Positions 52,266 to 63,057 of a DNA stretch of 64,000 nucleotides are shown in pieces. The DNA comes from Levilactobacillus yonginensis (lineage in GTDB: Bacteria > Bacillota > Bacilli > Lactobacillales > Lactobacillaceae): assembly GCF_003946265.1 (NCBI RefSeq), contig NZ_RHNO01000004.1, positions 1-64,000 of the forward strand, read 5' to 3'. The notes beneath the pieces are model-generated. The model was not told the origin of the DNA. It did no database searches and was given only the letters and a program-made list of their open reading frames with translations. Numbering within the stretch: position 1 is the stretch's first letter; each line of letters starts with the position of its first letter. The position numbers and the translations under genes were made by a program.

Positions 52266-53227
52266 TCATTTTCTCCTTTATCGTTAGCCACTAACTCATC
52301 GAGTTCGTGGATAACTTGGTCAATCTCTGCTTGATCGTGGGCAGTGGCACCACTGGCCAGGGCATGACCGCCCCCACCGTGGTTCTTCGCTAATTCGTTG
52401 ATGGAAGGTCCCTTCGATCGCAACCGAATGCGGAACGTCTGGTCCTTAGATTCAACGAAAATTGCCCAGGCAACGACCGACGTAATCTTACCTGGTAATG
52501 GCACCACGGCAGACGTTGAATCCTTGGCGGCTAAACCAAAGGACTCAACGATTTCATCGGTCAGCTTTAGGTACGCTGCCCCACTAGGCAGAATTTCGAG
52601 GTTCTGGTAAACGTAAGCGGACAACTTGGCCATGGCCGGCGAAATTTCATCTTCCGCCTGGTTGACGGCGGTCATGGAAAAGTTGTAGGTCAGAAGCTTG
52701 CTAGCTACCGCAAAAGTGTTGGCAGAGGTAGCTGGGTACATGAACCGACCGGTGTCACCAATGATGCCGGCATACAGTAGTCGAGCCGCATCGTCAGGCA
52801 TGGTCAGTTCAGCTGAGTTCACATCGTACCAGTCATAAATAATTTCAGACGTACTGGACGCTTGATCCAATACCCACTGAAGGTCACCAAAGGCGTCGTC
52901 GTTAGGATGGTGGTCAATTTTAATGACCGCCTTCCCCGACTGCCACCGTTCGTCATCGACCCGCGGCTGGTTAGCCGTGTCGACCACGATGACTAAAGCA
53001 TCCTGAAAGGCCTCATCGGCAACGTCCTGGTCGGCCTGACCCATCCAGTCAAAGCCAGGATAATGTTTCCCAACGGCCAAGATTTTCTTATCAGGAAAAC
53101 TGGCTTTTAAAATGTCCCGTAAAGCCAATTGAGCCCCGATACAATCAGGATCTGGGCGTTGATGACGGTGAATAATAATCGTTTCATACTTTTTAATTTC
53201 TTCTAAAATGGCAGTTTCAATGGCCAA
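52262..53227 (-). CDS. nrnA: Bifunctional oligoribonuclease/PAP phosphatase NrnA
   Basis: A 321-residue DHH/DHHA1 phosphoesterase. Motifs: IIIHRHQRPDPDCIGAQLAL, VVDTANQPR, VIKIDHHPNDDAFG (DHH), IGDTGRFMYP and the C-terminal NHGGGGHALASGA of the DHHA1 domain. NrnA degrades nano-RNAs and removes the 3' phosphate of pAp. The start is TTG, with CGGGTG eight bases upstream. Translationally coupled to cshB. Confidence 0.92.
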   Translation of the reverse strand: MAIETAILEEIKKYETIIIHRHQRPDPDCIGAQLALRDILKASFPDKKILAVGKHYPGFDWMGQADQDVADEAFQDALVIVVDTANQPRVDDERWQSGKAVIKIDHHPNDDAFGDLQWVLDQASSTSEIIYDWYDVNSAELTMPDDAARLLYAGIIGDTGRFMYPATSANTFAVASKLLTYNFSMTAVNQAEDEISPAMAKLSAYVYQNLEILPSGAAYLKLTDEIVESFGLAAKDSTSAVVPLPGKITSVVAWAIFVESKDQTFRIRLRSKGPSINELAKNHGGGGHALASGATAHDQAEIDQVIHELDELVANDKGENE

Positions 53228-53324
53228 TATAGTTCACCCGTTTTCTATCCGTTTTTTCGACCAAGACGCGTCGATACCGCGTTTCAGTATACAAGTTTTA
53301 CGGGGTAATATCAAAGAAAGTCTG

Positions 53325-54437
53325 CTATTTCTCACGATTCGGGCCAAATAACGGTAATTTTAAATTTTCAAACGTCTGTGCTGCCAAGCCGGTGATTGTA
53401 ATTCCCAGCAATCGGACGGGTTCCTCATCCTTAGCCACACTGTGGTACAAGTCCAACGCCAAATCGTAATACACCTGGGCGTCGTTGTCGATGAAATCAT
53501 CCTGGGTAATCCGCTTAGTGATGGTATTAAATTCACTATCCCGGAACTTCAGTACCAGGGTTTTACCGTGACGCTGCTTTTGTTTGACCGTCGTGGCAAC
53601 CATTTCTGCTAACCGTTGTAGCTGATTCTCCACTTCCCCCACTGAGGTCAGCGGAGGACCGTACGTCCGTTCTTTGCCAATCGATTTACGTTCTCGTAAA
53701 TATTCAACCGGCCGCTCGTCGATTCCGCGAACCCGTTGGTACAACACATAGCCAAATTTGCCAAAGTCGTGAATCAACTCCAACTGTGACCGTTGAAAAA
53801 GGTCCGCTCCGTTCATGATTCCCAGCTCGTGCATCTTGGGCACCGTCTTCTTGCCGACTCCCCGGTACCGCTCTATTGGCAGTGCCATGAGAAAGTCGTG
53901 AGCGTCCTCCGGCAAAATCACACTTACCCCGACCGGTTTCCGAAAGTCGGAGGCTTCCTTAGCCAGGAACTTACTGTACGAGATACCCGTTGAACACGTC
54001 AGATGGGTCTTTTCAAAAATCTCTACCTGAATCGCGTGGGCGACCTGAACCGCCGAATGAATGTGGTGCTTATTCTCCGTCACGTCAAGGTAGGCTTCGT
54101 CAAACGCCACAGTTTCAATCTTGTCCGTATATTCATGAAAAATAGCGTGGATTTGATCCGAAATTTCTCGGTAATGGGGGAAATCGGGGTCCTTAAAGGT
54201 GGCACTGGGTGAGAGCTTTAACGCCTCATTGGCGTTCATGGCAGAATGCACCCCGGCCTGCCGCGCAACGTAATTAGCGGTGGTCACAACCCCACGCCCA
54301 CCCGTGCGACGGGGGTCTCGGGCAATGATCAAGGGATGGCCCTTAAATTCCGGGTGGTCCCGCTCCTCAATCGACGCGTAGAACGCATCCATATCAACGT
54401 GAATAATCTTTCGTTGCGTGTACTTTGCGGGTACCAC
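53325..54437 (-). CDS. dinB: DNA polymerase IV (Y family)
   Basis: A 370-residue translesion polymerase. The catalytic carboxylates are in [17 protein letters not shown] and [37 protein letters not shown] and the helix-hairpin-helix [16 protein letters not shown] follow, then the little-finger domain. The C terminus LKLPLFG resembles a beta-clamp binding motif. GGAGG eight bases before a GTG at 54437 fixes the start; the frame runs further upstream without a ribosome site. The promoter carries an SOS-like dyad. Confidence 0.94.
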   Translation of the reverse strand: MVPAKYTQRKIIHVDMDAFYASIEERDHPEFKGHPLIIARDPRRTGGRGVVTTANYVARQAGVHSAMNANEALKLSPSATFKDPDFPHYREISDQIHAIFHEYTDKIETVAFDEAYLDVTENKHHIHSAVQVAHAIQVEIFEKTHLTCSTGISYSKFLAKEASDFRKPVGVSVILPEDAHDFLMALPIERYRGVGKKTVPKMHELGIMNGADLFQRSQLELIHDFGKFGYVLYQRVRGIDERPVEYLRERKSIGKERTYGPPLTSVGEVENQLQRLAEMVATTVKQKQRHGKTLVLKFRDSEFNTITKRITQDDFIDNDAQVYYDLALDLYHSVAKDEEPVRLLGITITGLAAQTFENLKLPLFGPNREK

Positions 54438-54473
54438 CGCTGTCACCTCCCAGCTTAGCAAATTCCTATTCCC

Positions 54474-54502
54474 ATTGTACCCAAACGTCCGTTTGCCTTC
54501 AA
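54474..54502 (-). promoter_or_regulatory. dinB promoter with SOS-like dyad in the spacer
   Basis: Leftward TTGAAG (54502-54497), 17-bp spacer, TACAAT (54479-54474). The spacer contains the palindrome CAAACGGACGTTTG (54495-54482), which resembles the Gram-positive LexA box CGAAC-N4-GTTCG with the outer G-C pairs changed. A repressor bound here would block the promoter. Confidence 0.65.
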
Positions 54503-54552
54503 CGGTTTTGATTAAATAGTCAATAGGTGTTGGTAATAACATCCGCTCCGAT

Positions 54553-54712
54553 GGTCAGGGCGGGCGCCTGCTGTGGGGACGCTTCAGCCCAAGAGCGGGC
54601 TTCTCGCTCGATTTAAAGCCACGAAGCCCCCGTGTCTTTAAATACGCCCATGGCCTAAGCTAACCAGAACCGTTAGCTAACGCCATTTTCACTGCCGGCC
54701 CCCGCCCTGACC
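54553..54712. other. GC-rich cloverleaf-like element between yajC and dinB
   Basis: GGTCAGGGCGGG (54553-54564) and CCCGCCCTGACC (54701-54712) form a perfect 12-bp closing stem. Inside are an AGCCC/GGGCT hairpin with a GAGCG/CGCTC alternative (54586-54609), an ATTTAAAG/CTTTAAAT stem with an inner CACG/CGTG (54611-54643), and AGCTAAC/GTTAGCT (54658-54678). There is no ORF, no adjacent T run and no direct target duplication. It is far richer in GC than its AT-rich surroundings. A structured RNA or a small palindromic repeat element are both possible. Confidence 0.6.
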
Positions 54713-54870
54713 ACCTCCGCTTACATCGTTGACAAGGATGAGACTACCTCGCGACTTGTCAGCATCCCCTTTATCAGTTAACAATTTCTCCTCTAGCATA
54801 AACTTTTATCCAATTACTGATTCGTTTGTTAAAGCCCATCCAAAAACATTACGGACTGTTTATCTCTAAA
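54713..54870. other. Gap between the structured element and the yajC terminator
   Basis: No ORF. One 7-bp dyad, TGACAAG (54730-54736) and CTTGTCA (54755-54761), lies here; the remaining part to 54870 is AT-rich and featureless. Confidence 0.4.
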
Positions 54871-54886
54871 AATCAGCAAAAAAAAA

Positions 54887-54903
54887 CGGCCTCCGAGAGA
54901 CCG
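54887..54903 (-). terminator. Terminator of yajC
   Basis: Leftward CGGTCTC-TCG-GAGGCCG (one wobble) followed by a long T run (54886-54878). It lies 11 bp after the yajC stop. Confidence 0.87.
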
Positions 54904-54914
54904 AACTTTTGACA

Positions 54915-55346
54915 CTATTTAGCTGATTCGTCGTCAGTTTTTTCAGCAGCTTCGTCACTGGCAGCATCGTCAGTATCGTTTTCAGCTGGCTTGTCTTCAG
55001 TAGCAGCTTCGCTAGTTGCTTCTTCAGCAGCTGGGGCAGTTACTGCTTGTGGTGCTTGAGAAGTTACTTGTGCAATGGCCCGGAGGTCAAAGACCAAGTA
55101 GATTCCGTCGCAATCCAAGGTAGCCGTTTTGTCGGCATCGTTGATTTCATCAATCACACCGTGTAACCGGCCAATCGTGATGACGTGGTCGCCTTTTTTA
55201 AGCTCGCTCATCATGTCCTTGTGCTTCTTTTGTTGCTTTTGTTGTGGCCGTAACATTAAGAAGTACATCAAGCCTAAGAAGACCACCAAAATGATCAGCG
55301 TTGAGTAACCACCAGTTGCTGCGGCAACGTTAAAACTATCTAACAC
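54915..55346 (-). CDS. yajC: Preprotein translocase subunit YajC
   Basis: A 143-residue protein: one N-terminal membrane helix (TLIILVVFLGLMYFLML), the conserved RPQQKQQKKHKDMMSELKKGDHVITIG, and a long Ala/Glu/Asp/Thr-rich acidic tail from about residue 95. YajC associates with SecDF and the SecYEG translocon. The start is GTG with GGGGTG seven bases upstream. It lies downstream of ruvB, as usual in Bacillota, though tgt and queA, often between them, are absent here. Confidence 0.9.
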   Translation of the reverse strand: MLDSFNVAAATGGYSTLIILVVFLGLMYFLMLRPQQKQQKKHKDMMSELKKGDHVITIGRLHGVIDEINDADKTATLDCDGIYLVFDLRAIAQVTSQAPQAVTAPAAEEATSEAATEDKPAENDTDDAASDEAAEKTDDESAK

Positions 55347-55502
55347 GTTCGTTCACCCCTTTATAATCTATCTATTGGACAACTTTACCAGAATACCGGG
55401 AATCCGTCCAATTATTTCTAGAAATTCTTAACGAGTTCGTTTTAGTGCCCAAATTCAACAACCATCCTGCCTGACGCCACAAATACTGGTGCATCGAGTC
55501 GT

Positions 55503-56525
55503 TTACGAGTTGGCTGTTGGCGGGAGCTCCCGTCCTAGGTGGGCGTAGCCAGCGGCGGTCACGACCCGCCCACGAGCGGTTCGCTTCAGGTATCCGCGCT
55601 GTAACAGGTAAGGTTCATACATCGCCGCAACCGTTTCGGTCTCTTCCCCGACGTTAGCCGCCAGGGTGTTCAGGCCTACCGGACCCCCGTTATAGTAATC
55701 GATCATCGTTTCCAGTAATTTGATGTCTGTGGAATCCAAGCCCGCTGAATCCACGCGTAACAGCTTTAACGCGTGATCGACAATAGCCAGATCAATTGTC
55801 GAATGGTCCGGCGAAACCTCTGCAAAATCACGAATTCGTTTCAACAAGCGGTTGGCGATCCGCGGTGTCCCCCGCGAACGGAGCGCCACTTCATGGGCCC
55901 CCTCAGTCGCAATCGTCGTGTTAAAAATGTCCGCTGAACGCGTCACAATTTCTTGCAAGTCAGCCGTCTCGTAATATGCCATGTGTTCGACAATACCGAA
56001 ACGGTCCCGCAATGGCGAGGACAGTAGTCCGGCCCGCGTGGTGGCCCCAATCAAAGTAAACGGTGGGAGGGGAAAATGAACGGGATGCGCCGTTGGTCCC
56101 TGGCCAACCACGATGTCGATGAAAAAGTCTTCCATTGCAGAATACAACATTTCCTCAACGATTTTCGGTAACCGGTGAATTTCGTCTATGAAGAGAATGT
56201 CGCCTGGTTGTAACTCATTTAAAAGTGCTACCAAGTCACCCGGCTTCTCAATGGCCGGACCACTGGTCGTCCGAATCTGCACACCCATCTCATTGGCAAT
56301 CACCATGGCTAAGGTCGTTTTCCCTAGGCCAGGTGGTCCGTATAGCAGCACGTGGTCGAGCGATTCCTCACGCTGTTTAGCCGCCTGAATATACACCGAC
56401 AGCTCATGCTTGATGGGTGCCTGCCCAATATACTGCGCCAACGTCTGTGGTCGCAAAGACTTTTCAATGGAATCTTCATTTTGATCTTCAGGTTCCGGCG
56501 AAACGATTCGTTCGTCATCCGTCAT
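55503..56525 (-). CDS. ruvB: Holliday junction branch migration helicase RuvB
   Basis: A 340-residue AAA+ motor. Walker A is [17 protein letters not shown], Walker B is [12 protein letters not shown], sensor 1 is [21 protein letters not shown] and the arginine finger region follows; the winged-helix C-terminal domain ends with [15 protein letters not shown]. With RuvA it drives branch migration at four-way junctions. GGAGGGG precedes the ATG and the gene follows ruvA by 21 bp. Confidence 0.98.
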   Translation of the reverse strand: MTDDERIVSPEPEDQNEDSIEKSLRPQTLAQYIGQAPIKHELSVYIQAAKQREESLDHVLLYGPPGLGKTTLAMVIANEMGVQIRTTSGPAIEKPGDLVALLNELQPGDILFIDEIHRLPKIVEEMLYSAMEDFFIDIVVGQGPTAHPVHFPLPPFTLIGATTRAGLLSSPLRDRFGIVEHMAYYETADLQEIVTRSADIFNTTIATEGAHEVALRSRGTPRIANRLLKRIRDFAEVSPDHSTIDLAIVDHALKLLRVDSAGLDSTDIKLLETMIDYYNGGPVGLNTLAANVGEETETVAAMYEPYLLQRGYLKRTARGRVVTAAGYAHLGRELPPTANS

Positions 56526-56546
56526 AACTGCCCCTCCTTTCCCTCA

Positions 56547-57152
56547 TTACTTGGTTAATAACCGTAAACCTTCGCTCAAATAATCGTTCGTGGACTCGCC
56601 AGCAAATTTCATGAGCTTGGGTTTGATTTTGTTAACTGCGGTGGCCCGATAACCCAGTGCGGTCAACGCAGCAATGGCGTCGGCCAGCTGAGGATTCTCA
56701 CCATCCGTTGTCGCCACTTCTGGTGTGAACAACGTGCCATCATCAGCTGGTGCCAGATCATCCAGCTTGTTTTGCAGATCCAGCACAATCTGACCGGCCG
56801 TTTTTTTACCAACTCCGGGAAACTTCGTGAGGAAACCAGTATCGTTGGTCTTAATGGCCAACATCAATCCCTGGTGATCCGGATTTGCCAAAATAGCCAA
56901 GGCACTCTTGGGGCCAATACCGTTCACGTTGATCAGCTTCAAAAAGAGTTGCTTTTCTGCAAAATCTGCAAAACCGTACAACGTTTGGGCACTGTCACTA
57001 ACGGCTTGATACACGTAAATCGTGGTGGCTTCACTGCCCACTTGGTAGCGGTAGGGATTGGCCGTATTTACCAGGTACCCCACGCCGTTAACATCAACAA
57101 CAACGTGGTCTGGATAAACGGCCGTAATGGTCCCGTGGAGGTATTCATACAT
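56547..57152 (-). CDS. ruvA: Holliday junction-binding subunit RuvA
   Basis: A 201-residue protein starting MYEYLHGTITAVYPDHVVVD (OB fold), with helix-hairpin-helix motifs LFLKLINVNGIGPKSALAIL and FLTKFPGVGKKTAGQIVLDL and a C-terminal UBA-like domain (LADAIAALTALGYRATAVNKI). AAAGGAG about 12 bases upstream sets the ATG at 57152. It can be read from mutL or from its own promoter, which bears an SOS-like dyad. Confidence 0.96.
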   Translation of the reverse strand: MYEYLHGTITAVYPDHVVVDVNGVGYLVNTANPYRYQVGSEATTIYVYQAVSDSAQTLYGFADFAEKQLFLKLINVNGIGPKSALAILANPDHQGLMLAIKTNDTGFLTKFPGVGKKTAGQIVLDLQNKLDDLAPADDGTLFTPEVATTDGENPQLADAIAALTALGYRATAVNKIKPKLMKFAGESTNDYLSEGLRLLTK

Positions 57153-57174
57153 GGTCCGTCTAATCTCCTTTAAG

Positions 57175-57202
57175 AAAACATATGTTTGCTCTACAAATTG
57201 TA
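57175..57202 (-). promoter_or_regulatory. ruvA promoter -10 with SOS-like dyad
   Basis: Leftward -10 TACAAT (57202-57197), with a possible TTGCCA -35 19 bp upstream. Just downstream is CAAACATATGTTTT (57188-57175), containing the palindrome AAACATATGTTT. It resembles the LexA box GAAC-N4-GTTC and shares CAAAC-N4-GTTT with the dinB dyad. Confidence 0.6.
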
Positions 57203-57232
57203 CCACATTGGCCAACGAAACTGGCAAAAAAT

Positions 57233-59248
57233 CTATTCTTCCCAGTCGTCACCACTGTGATGCGGATCCTGAATCCGTTTGAAGAGCTTTTCCAAGTCTT
57301 GGTCAGTGAAGTGAACCAGGACTGGACGCCCATGAGGACAATTGAACGGGTTTTCAGCCGTTGCCAACTTCTTCAACAACGCTCGAGCCTGCTGGTCATC
57401 CAAGTGATGGTTAGCCTTGATGGCTCGCTTACAGCTCATCATGATGGCCGCTTTTTCCCGGAAAGCCGCCACGGAGATCTTGCCATCCTTCAACACCCAA
57501 TCCACCATTTCCTTAACCGTATCCGTTTCCTGACCGGCCTTGAACCAGGTGGGATGTTCATGAACGATAAAACTGTTGGGGCCAAATGATTCCAGGTGAA
57601 CCCCCACACTGCCCAACGTTTCCAGATGGTTGGTAAGTTCCAACACATCCGTGGTTGGGTAGTCTAAGACAATGGGAACCAACAATTTCTGCTCGTCATC
57701 GCTGACCTCGCCAATTGCTTGACGGTAAAACTCATAGTTGACGCGTTCTTGCGCGGCATGTTGATCCACCAGGTAGAGACCGTCATCCGCTTCTGCCAGC
57801 AAATACGTCCCGTGAACTTGACCCAAGTAGCGTAATTGTGGAAAACGCTGGACGGGTGGCTCCGCAGTCATATGGTTGGTCGCTGCCACCGTCGTCGCGG
57901 TCGCTTCTTTAGTGGGAGCCTGCGACCTCCCTAGCGGTGCGGCCACCGTTTCAGTCTGATACTTCTCATCGAATTGTTTAACTGCTGATTGTGCAAAGTC
58001 CGCCCGGTCGTGAACCACAACGGGCGCCACTGGCACCTCTTCGGGTGTCTGTAGCGGTTGCGGTCCAGCTGCGGGGGCCACCGAATCGGCGGCCGAGGAC
58101 GTCGGCTGGATGGGCTGTGCAACCTGAGGCTCAGGTGTTTGAAGGCTCGCCTGAGTAGGCATTTCGTACTTAGCTGATACGTCGTTCAACGCCATAGTCA
58201 ACTGATCTGTATTGCGTTCTTCCCGCTTGGTGGGGGCGCCTTCGCTGAGGGCATCCGGAATCAAATTTTCTTGCGATAATCGTTTGAAAACTGTGTCCTG
58301 AATCAGTTGCATCAGTTCGGGTTCCTCACTGATGCGAACCTCCTGCTTGGTTGGGTGAACGTTCACGTCAACTAACAGTGGATCCATTGTGATGTCTAAC
58401 ACCGCCAGCGGATAACGCCCGACCATCAATTTGGAACCATACCCAGCAATCAACGCCTTACTCAGCTGAAAATTATGAATAAACCGACCGTTGAGTAACA
58501 GGGAAATATACTGCCGACTAGCCCGGGTCAGTTCCGGCAGGCTCACGTAACCGTGAATCTTGAAGTCTGGATTCTCACCCTGAATGTCAACCATTTTACG
58601 GGCACTCTGAACACCGTAAATACCGGCAATCACCTGTTGGAGATCTCCCCGCCCCGTCGTCCGGGTTAACTCACGGCCATTGTGAACCAGAGAAAAAGCA
58701 ATGTTGGGGTAGCTCAGAGCTAGACGATTAACAATGTCAGTAATTCGGGCCAATTCGGTCGCAGGTGACTTCAAATACTTCAAGCGTGCTGGGACGTTGC
58801 CGAAGAGATCTTTCACTGTAACCGTCGTCCCTTTACGAGCCGCCGCAGCGGTGTGTTCCTGGATGATACCACCAACGTTATGAATCAGCGTACCAACGCC
58901 ACCCGTAGACGTGGACAACGTCACATCGGCCACGGACGCGATACTTGGCAACGCTTCACCCCGGAACCCCAGCGACTTGATTCGAAACAAATCGCGCCGT
59001 TCCGTGATCTTACTGGTGGCATGACGTTTGAAGGCCATCTCGGTATCTTCATCCGCAATGCCGTCCCCATCATCAACGACGGTGATCCGCTTCAAGCCAG
59101 CCTCTTCAACCGTAATGTCGATCTGCTGACTGTGAGCATCTACCGCGTTTTCCACTAATTCTTTGACCACTGAGGCGGGCCGTTCAACCACTTCACCCGC
59201 TGCGATTTGGTCGGCCAGAACCGACGCTAACTCATGAATTTTGGCCAT
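57233..59248 (-). CDS. mutL: DNA mismatch repair protein MutL
   Basis: A 671-residue protein. The N-terminal GHKL ATPase has [30 protein letters not shown] and ATSKI with [15 protein letters not shown] Pro/Ala/Thr-rich linker spans about 340-470. The C-terminal dimerisation domain holds the endonuclease metal motif [12 protein letters not shown], so this is a nicking MutL, as expected in a lineage without MutH. The gene follows mutS by 72 bp. Confidence 0.97.
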   Translation of the reverse strand: MAKIHELASVLADQIAAGEVVERPASVVKELVENAVDAHSQQIDITVEEAGLKRITVVDDGDGIADEDTEMAFKRHATSKITERRDLFRIKSLGFRGEALPSIASVADVTLSTSTGGVGTLIHNVGGIIQEHTAAAARKGTTVTVKDLFGNVPARLKYLKSPATELARITDIVNRLALSYPNIAFSLVHNGRELTRTTGRGDLQQVIAGIYGVQSARKMVDIQGENPDFKIHGYVSLPELTRASRQYISLLLNGRFIHNFQLSKALIAGYGSKLMVGRYPLAVLDITMDPLLVDVNVHPTKQEVRISEEPELMQLIQDTVFKRLSQENLIPDALSEGAPTKREERNTDQLTMALNDVSAKYEMPTQASLQTPEPQVAQPIQPTSSAADSVAPAAGPQPLQTPEEVPVAPVVVHDRADFAQSAVKQFDEKYQTETVAAPLGRSQAPTKEATATTVAATNHMTAEPPVQRFPQLRYLGQVHGTYLLAEADDGLYLVDQHAAQERVNYEFYRQAIGEVSDDEQKLLVPIVLDYPTTDVLELTNHLETLGSVGVHLESFGPNSFIVHEHPTWFKAGQETDTVKEMVDWVLKDGKISVAAFREKAAIMMSCKRAIKANHHLDDQQARALLKKLATAENPFNCPHGRPVLVHFTDQDLEKLFKRIQDPHHSGDDWEE

Positions 59249-59320
59249 AACGACCCTTCCCTTCTTAAAATAATTTCATCATACTTTGTTTTTGAAACAT
59301 TCAGTTAAATGCAACTCACA

Positions 59321-62008
59321 CTATTTTTTATTTAACTTCTGTTGCCATTGATAAACCTGATTCATGACCGCCATGGGCGTCATCCCCATTAGATTCAACT
59401 CAGATAGCTGGCCAAGCACCTTACTCTGTGCCGGACTCAACTCTGGTGCATCTGAGAACAAGGACAACTGTTGATCCTGATCAGAAGCGGTACTTTCAGG
59501 TTGTGCTGGTGTAGTTGCAGCCGGCGTTGGCGCCGTATCCTGTGCTGGCTCAACCGGCACAGTCACCTGTGATTCAGGCGTCACAACGGCTGTACTCGTC
59601 GTCTCAACTGCGACAGCAGGCTGTTCAGCAGCTTCCTCTTCCAGATGCTGCAAAATAACCTCTGCCCGTTGTAACAAGTTGTCTGGCATCCCCGCCAGCT
59701 TCGCCACGTGAATCCCATAAGACTTGTCGGCCGGACCTGGCTGCATTTGATGTAAGAAGACCAGGTCGCCGTCACGTTCAACCGCGCCAACGTGAACGTT
59801 ACGTAGCTGCTTGAGCGACTGGTCTAGCGCCGTTAACTCGTGGTAGTGGGTTGAGAACAGCGTCTTAGCATGCACCCGATTATGCACAAACTCAATGATG
59901 GCTTGTGCTAACGCCATCCCATCATAGGTGGCCGTCCCCCGCCCAATTTCATCAAATAAAATCAAGCTGTTGGCAGTCGCCTGACTCAAGGCGTGATTGG
60001 CTTCCTGCATTTCAACCATGAACGTACTCTGACCAGAGATCAGGTCGTCCGCCGCACCAATTCGCGTAAAAATTTGATCGAAGATGGGCATTTCAGCAGC
60101 CTCAGCGGGCACAAAACACCCCATCTGCGCCATGATCACAGTCAGTGCCAGTTGCCGCATGTAAGTACTCTTCCCAGACATGTTGGGTCCGGTGATCAGC
60201 AAAATATTAGTATCCTGATCCATCGTCACATCGTTGGGCACGTATGACTGCCGACCCAGCACTTTTTCGACCACGGGATGGCGGCCCTGCGTAATCTTCA
60301 GCGTGTGCCCCGCCACCAGCGTTGGTTTAACGAAGTGATAGTCCTCACTGACCACCGCAAAGCTTTGCAGAACATCCAAGCTGGCAATCGTTGCTGCTAA
60401 CTTTTGTAGACGAGTAATCGCCTTCTTAACCTCTTCACGCAGGTCAACAAACAATTGGTATTCTAGCGACTTAGACTTTTCCTGAGCCTCCAAAATGAGC
60501 TGTTCTTTTTCCTTCAATTCTGGCGTTGAAAACCGCTCTGCATTCGCCAAGGTTTGTTTACGTTCGTAACGGTCAGCTGGTAACTTATCGAGATTGACCT
60601 TCGTCACCTCAATGTAGTAACCAAAGACGTGGTTATACCCAATTTTCAGGTTGTTGATGCCAGTGACCTCACGCTCGTGGGCCTCCATCTCAGCTAGCCA
60701 AGTCTTCCCGTTACGCATGGCATCGCGGTACTCGTCCAGTTGGTCATTAAACCCATCGCGAATGACCCCACCGTCAGCTACTGACAATGGTGGTTCTGGC
60801 ACGATGGTTTCTCGAATGATATCCGCTACGTCCGCCACAGGGTCCAGGTTGTTGAGCATCGGATCAAAAATCTTTTCGCCCAATTCCTCGATGGTATGCT
60901 GAATCTGTGGAACCTGTTCCAACGACGTTTGCAGCTGAATCAAGTCTCGACCGTTGACACTCCCAAAGGCCACTCGTCCAGCCAACCGTTCCAGGTCATA
61001 GACCTTGACCAATTCGCCCTGCAGGTTGTTACGTTCAAAGTAGTGGTCCAACAGAGCGCCGACCTTGGCCTGTCGGTCTTCAATCTGTTGACGATTGATC
61101 AAAGGACGATCAAGCCACTGCTTGAGGAGTCGTCCCCCCATCGCCGTTTTGGTTTCATCCAACAGCCACAACAATGTCCCCGACTTCTTCTTGGTCCGCA
61201 AGTTTTGCGTGATTTCCAGATTGGTCTGAGAAGAATGATCCATCTTCAAAAAAGCAGTCGGTTGGTAAGCCACTGCTCGTTGTAGGTGGGCCAGGCTACG
61301 TTTCTGAGTGACCGTGACGTAGGTCACTAGGACGCCCACCACGCCACGTAATCGGTCCGTGGTAAGGTCCTGCTCGACGTAACTCAACTCAGAACTAGTT
61401 TGGACGTCCGTTTGCGTAGAGATCAAGATTCCTAATTGCTTGAGTCGATCCCGCAACTCAGTCGTCACCGTATCATCCACGACGACTTCCTTCGTTTGCA
61501 AACTCATCAATTCATTCACCACTGCATCCACACTGCTCAACTCGGCCGCCTTCAGCTCACCAGTCGACAGGTCGGTGTAGGCTAAGCCAAAGTCATCCTT
61601 AGCTGGCATGATCAGCGCAGTCAAATAATTGTTGCGCTTCGCACCGGCCGCACCAGTATCGGTCTGCGTCCCAGGTGTCACCAGTTGGATAACTTCCCGT
61701 TTAACCATGCCTTTAGCAAGCTTAGGGTCTTCCATCTGCTCACAGATAGCAACCTTGTAACCTTGATCGACGAGAATATCGATATAGCTCTGCACAGCCT
61801 TATGTGGTACCCCACACATGGGAATCGGATTCTTCGCACTGTGACTCCGCGTCGTCAGCGTTAATTCTAAGAGTTGGGAGCCTTTGACGGCATCCTCATT
61901 AAACATTTCATAGAAATCCCCCAGCCGGTAGAATAGAAAGGCATCAGGATACTGATCTTTAATTTTTTGATACTGCACCATCATGGGAGTCGTGTTCGCT
62001 TTCGTCAT
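59321..62008 (-). CDS. mutS: DNA mismatch recognition protein MutS
   Basis: An 895-residue protein. The mismatch-binding domain includes [16 protein letters not shown] (Phe and Glu that contact the mispair). The ATPase has Walker [19 protein letters not shown], the signature [11 protein letters not shown], Walker [20 protein letters not shown] and STHYHEL. A Thr/Pro/Ala-rich insert at about 800-850 precedes QQLSLF, a beta-clamp binding motif, and a C-terminal helical tail ([17 protein letters not shown]). The first gene of mutS-mutL, which continues into ruvAB. Confidence 0.97.
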   Translation of the reverse strand: MTKANTTPMMVQYQKIKDQYPDAFLFYRLGDFYEMFNEDAVKGSQLLELTLTTRSHSAKNPIPMCGVPHKAVQSYIDILVDQGYKVAICEQMEDPKLAKGMVKREVIQLVTPGTQTDTGAAGAKRNNYLTALIMPAKDDFGLAYTDLSTGELKAAELSSVDAVVNELMSLQTKEVVVDDTVTTELRDRLKQLGILISTQTDVQTSSELSYVEQDLTTDRLRGVVGVLVTYVTVTQKRSLAHLQRAVAYQPTAFLKMDHSSQTNLEITQNLRTKKKSGTLLWLLDETKTAMGGRLLKQWLDRPLINRQQIEDRQAKVGALLDHYFERNNLQGELVKVYDLERLAGRVAFGSVNGRDLIQLQTSLEQVPQIQHTIEELGEKIFDPMLNNLDPVADVADIIRETIVPEPPLSVADGGVIRDGFNDQLDEYRDAMRNGKTWLAEMEAHEREVTGINNLKIGYNHVFGYYIEVTKVNLDKLPADRYERKQTLANAERFSTPELKEKEQLILEAQEKSKSLEYQLFVDLREEVKKAITRLQKLAATIASLDVLQSFAVVSEDYHFVKPTLVAGHTLKITQGRHPVVEKVLGRQSYVPNDVTMDQDTNILLITGPNMSGKSTYMRQLALTVIMAQMGCFVPAEAAEMPIFDQIFTRIGAADDLISGQSTFMVEMQEANHALSQATANSLILFDEIGRGTATYDGMALAQAIIEFVHNRVHAKTLFSTHYHELTALDQSLKQLRNVHVGAVERDGDLVFLHQMQPGPADKSYGIHVAKLAGMPDNLLQRAEVILQHLEEEAAEQPAVAVETTSTAVVTPESQVTVPVEPAQDTAPTPAATTPAQPESTASDQDQQLSLFSDAPELSPAQSKVLGQLSELNLMGMTPMAVMNQVYQWQQKLNKK

Positions 62009-62036
62009 GAAAAATGGTTCATCCTTCCGTTGTCGT

Positions 62037-62831
62037 TTAGCTCTGGTACGGGTGTTGCGGACTAATCAAGATCGAATGAATCCGCGTTGCGTGCCCCGTC
62101 TTGTCATTAATATCAATCACACAGCCTGAGAGTAGACCCGGGCCCTTTTCCTGAACCGTGTACCGGGTTGGTCGTTGGTTTTCAAAGCGTTCAATCACGC
62201 TATCAGCCTGCATACCCAGCACACTGTTAGCGGGACCAGTCATCCCCGTTTCGGTCAAGAAGGCCGTTCCGTGTGGCAATACTTGTGCGTCGCTGGTTTG
62301 GACGTGCGTGTGAGTCCCGACGACTGCTGACAGCTGGCCGTCATACCGCATCGCAAAGGCCCGCTTCTCACTGGTCGTTTCCGCATGGAAATCTACAAAG
62401 ACAAAGTCCGTATCGAGCTTAGGCAATAAGTCCTTCATCATCGCAAACGGATCATCCATGGGATTCATGAATACTCGCCCCTGCATGTTGACTACGGCCA
62501 GTACTTGTTGGTTGACCTTTACCTTAGTCCACCCTTGTCCTGGTGTATCACCAGGAAAGTTCAAGGGCCGCACCAACCGGTTGGCATCACCGATAAAATC
62601 ATACAGTTCGGCGTTGTCCCAGGTATGGTTCCCCATAGTGACAACGTCCGCACCATCTTTCAAGAGTTGCTTGTAAATATTTTGGCTGATTCCGCGACCA
62701 ACCGGGGTCGAATTCTCCCCGTTAACTATGGTGACCTGTGGCTTCAAATCGCGTTTCAATTGTGGGAGGTACTCGTGAATCATATCCATACCCAAGTTCC
62801 CAACAACGTCACCGACAAACAGAATTCGCAT
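62037..62831 (-). CDS. ymdB: YmdB-family metallophosphoesterase (TIGR00282)
   Basis: A 264-residue enzyme: [71 protein letters not shown] and [16 protein letters not shown]. YmdB hydrolyses 2',3'-cyclic nucleotides in B. subtilis and affects biofilm and motility choices. It lies between rny and mutS, the conserved Bacillota order rny-ymdB. Confidence 0.92.
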   Translation of the reverse strand: MRILFVGDVVGNLGMDMIHEYLPQLKRDLKPQVTIVNGENSTPVGRGISQNIYKQLLKDGADVVTMGNHTWDNAELYDFIGDANRLVRPLNFPGDTPGQGWTKVKVNQQVLAVVNMQGRVFMNPMDDPFAMMKDLLPKLDTDFVFVDFHAETTSEKRAFAMRYDGQLSAVVGTHTHVQTSDAQVLPHGTAFLTETGMTGPANSVLGMQADSVIERFENQRPTRYTVQEKGPGLLSGCVIDINDKTGHATRIHSILISPQHPYQS

Positions 62832-63024
62832 CTTCGTTCCCCTATCTTAGACCTCACAAGGTCTAGCTGGTTTTTCCAGTATTATTAAATAACCTCTATT
62901 TTACCATGGTTCCTTGGATTCTGCGTGAGTTAAATCCGCTGGACCGAGCGACTGACGCCCCGATTGCCATCCTAGTTAGCAATGACTGTCAACTTGCCAG
63001 CTCAGCTGCGTCAACAACGTAAAA

Positions 63025-63050
63025 AAGCTAGGACCACAATGGCCTAGCTT
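63025..63050 (-). terminator. Terminator of rny
   Basis: Leftward AAGCTAGG pairs with CCTAGCTT, with CCA/TGG continuing the stem past one mismatch, and a T6 run follows at 63026-63021. It lies 8 bp after the rny stop. Confidence 0.87.
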
Positions 63051-63057
63051 CTCTGAC

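Noticed and set aside
54553-54712. Intrinsic terminator or 6S RNA
   Set aside because: There is no T run on either side, and the fold is branched and not a long rod with a central bubble.
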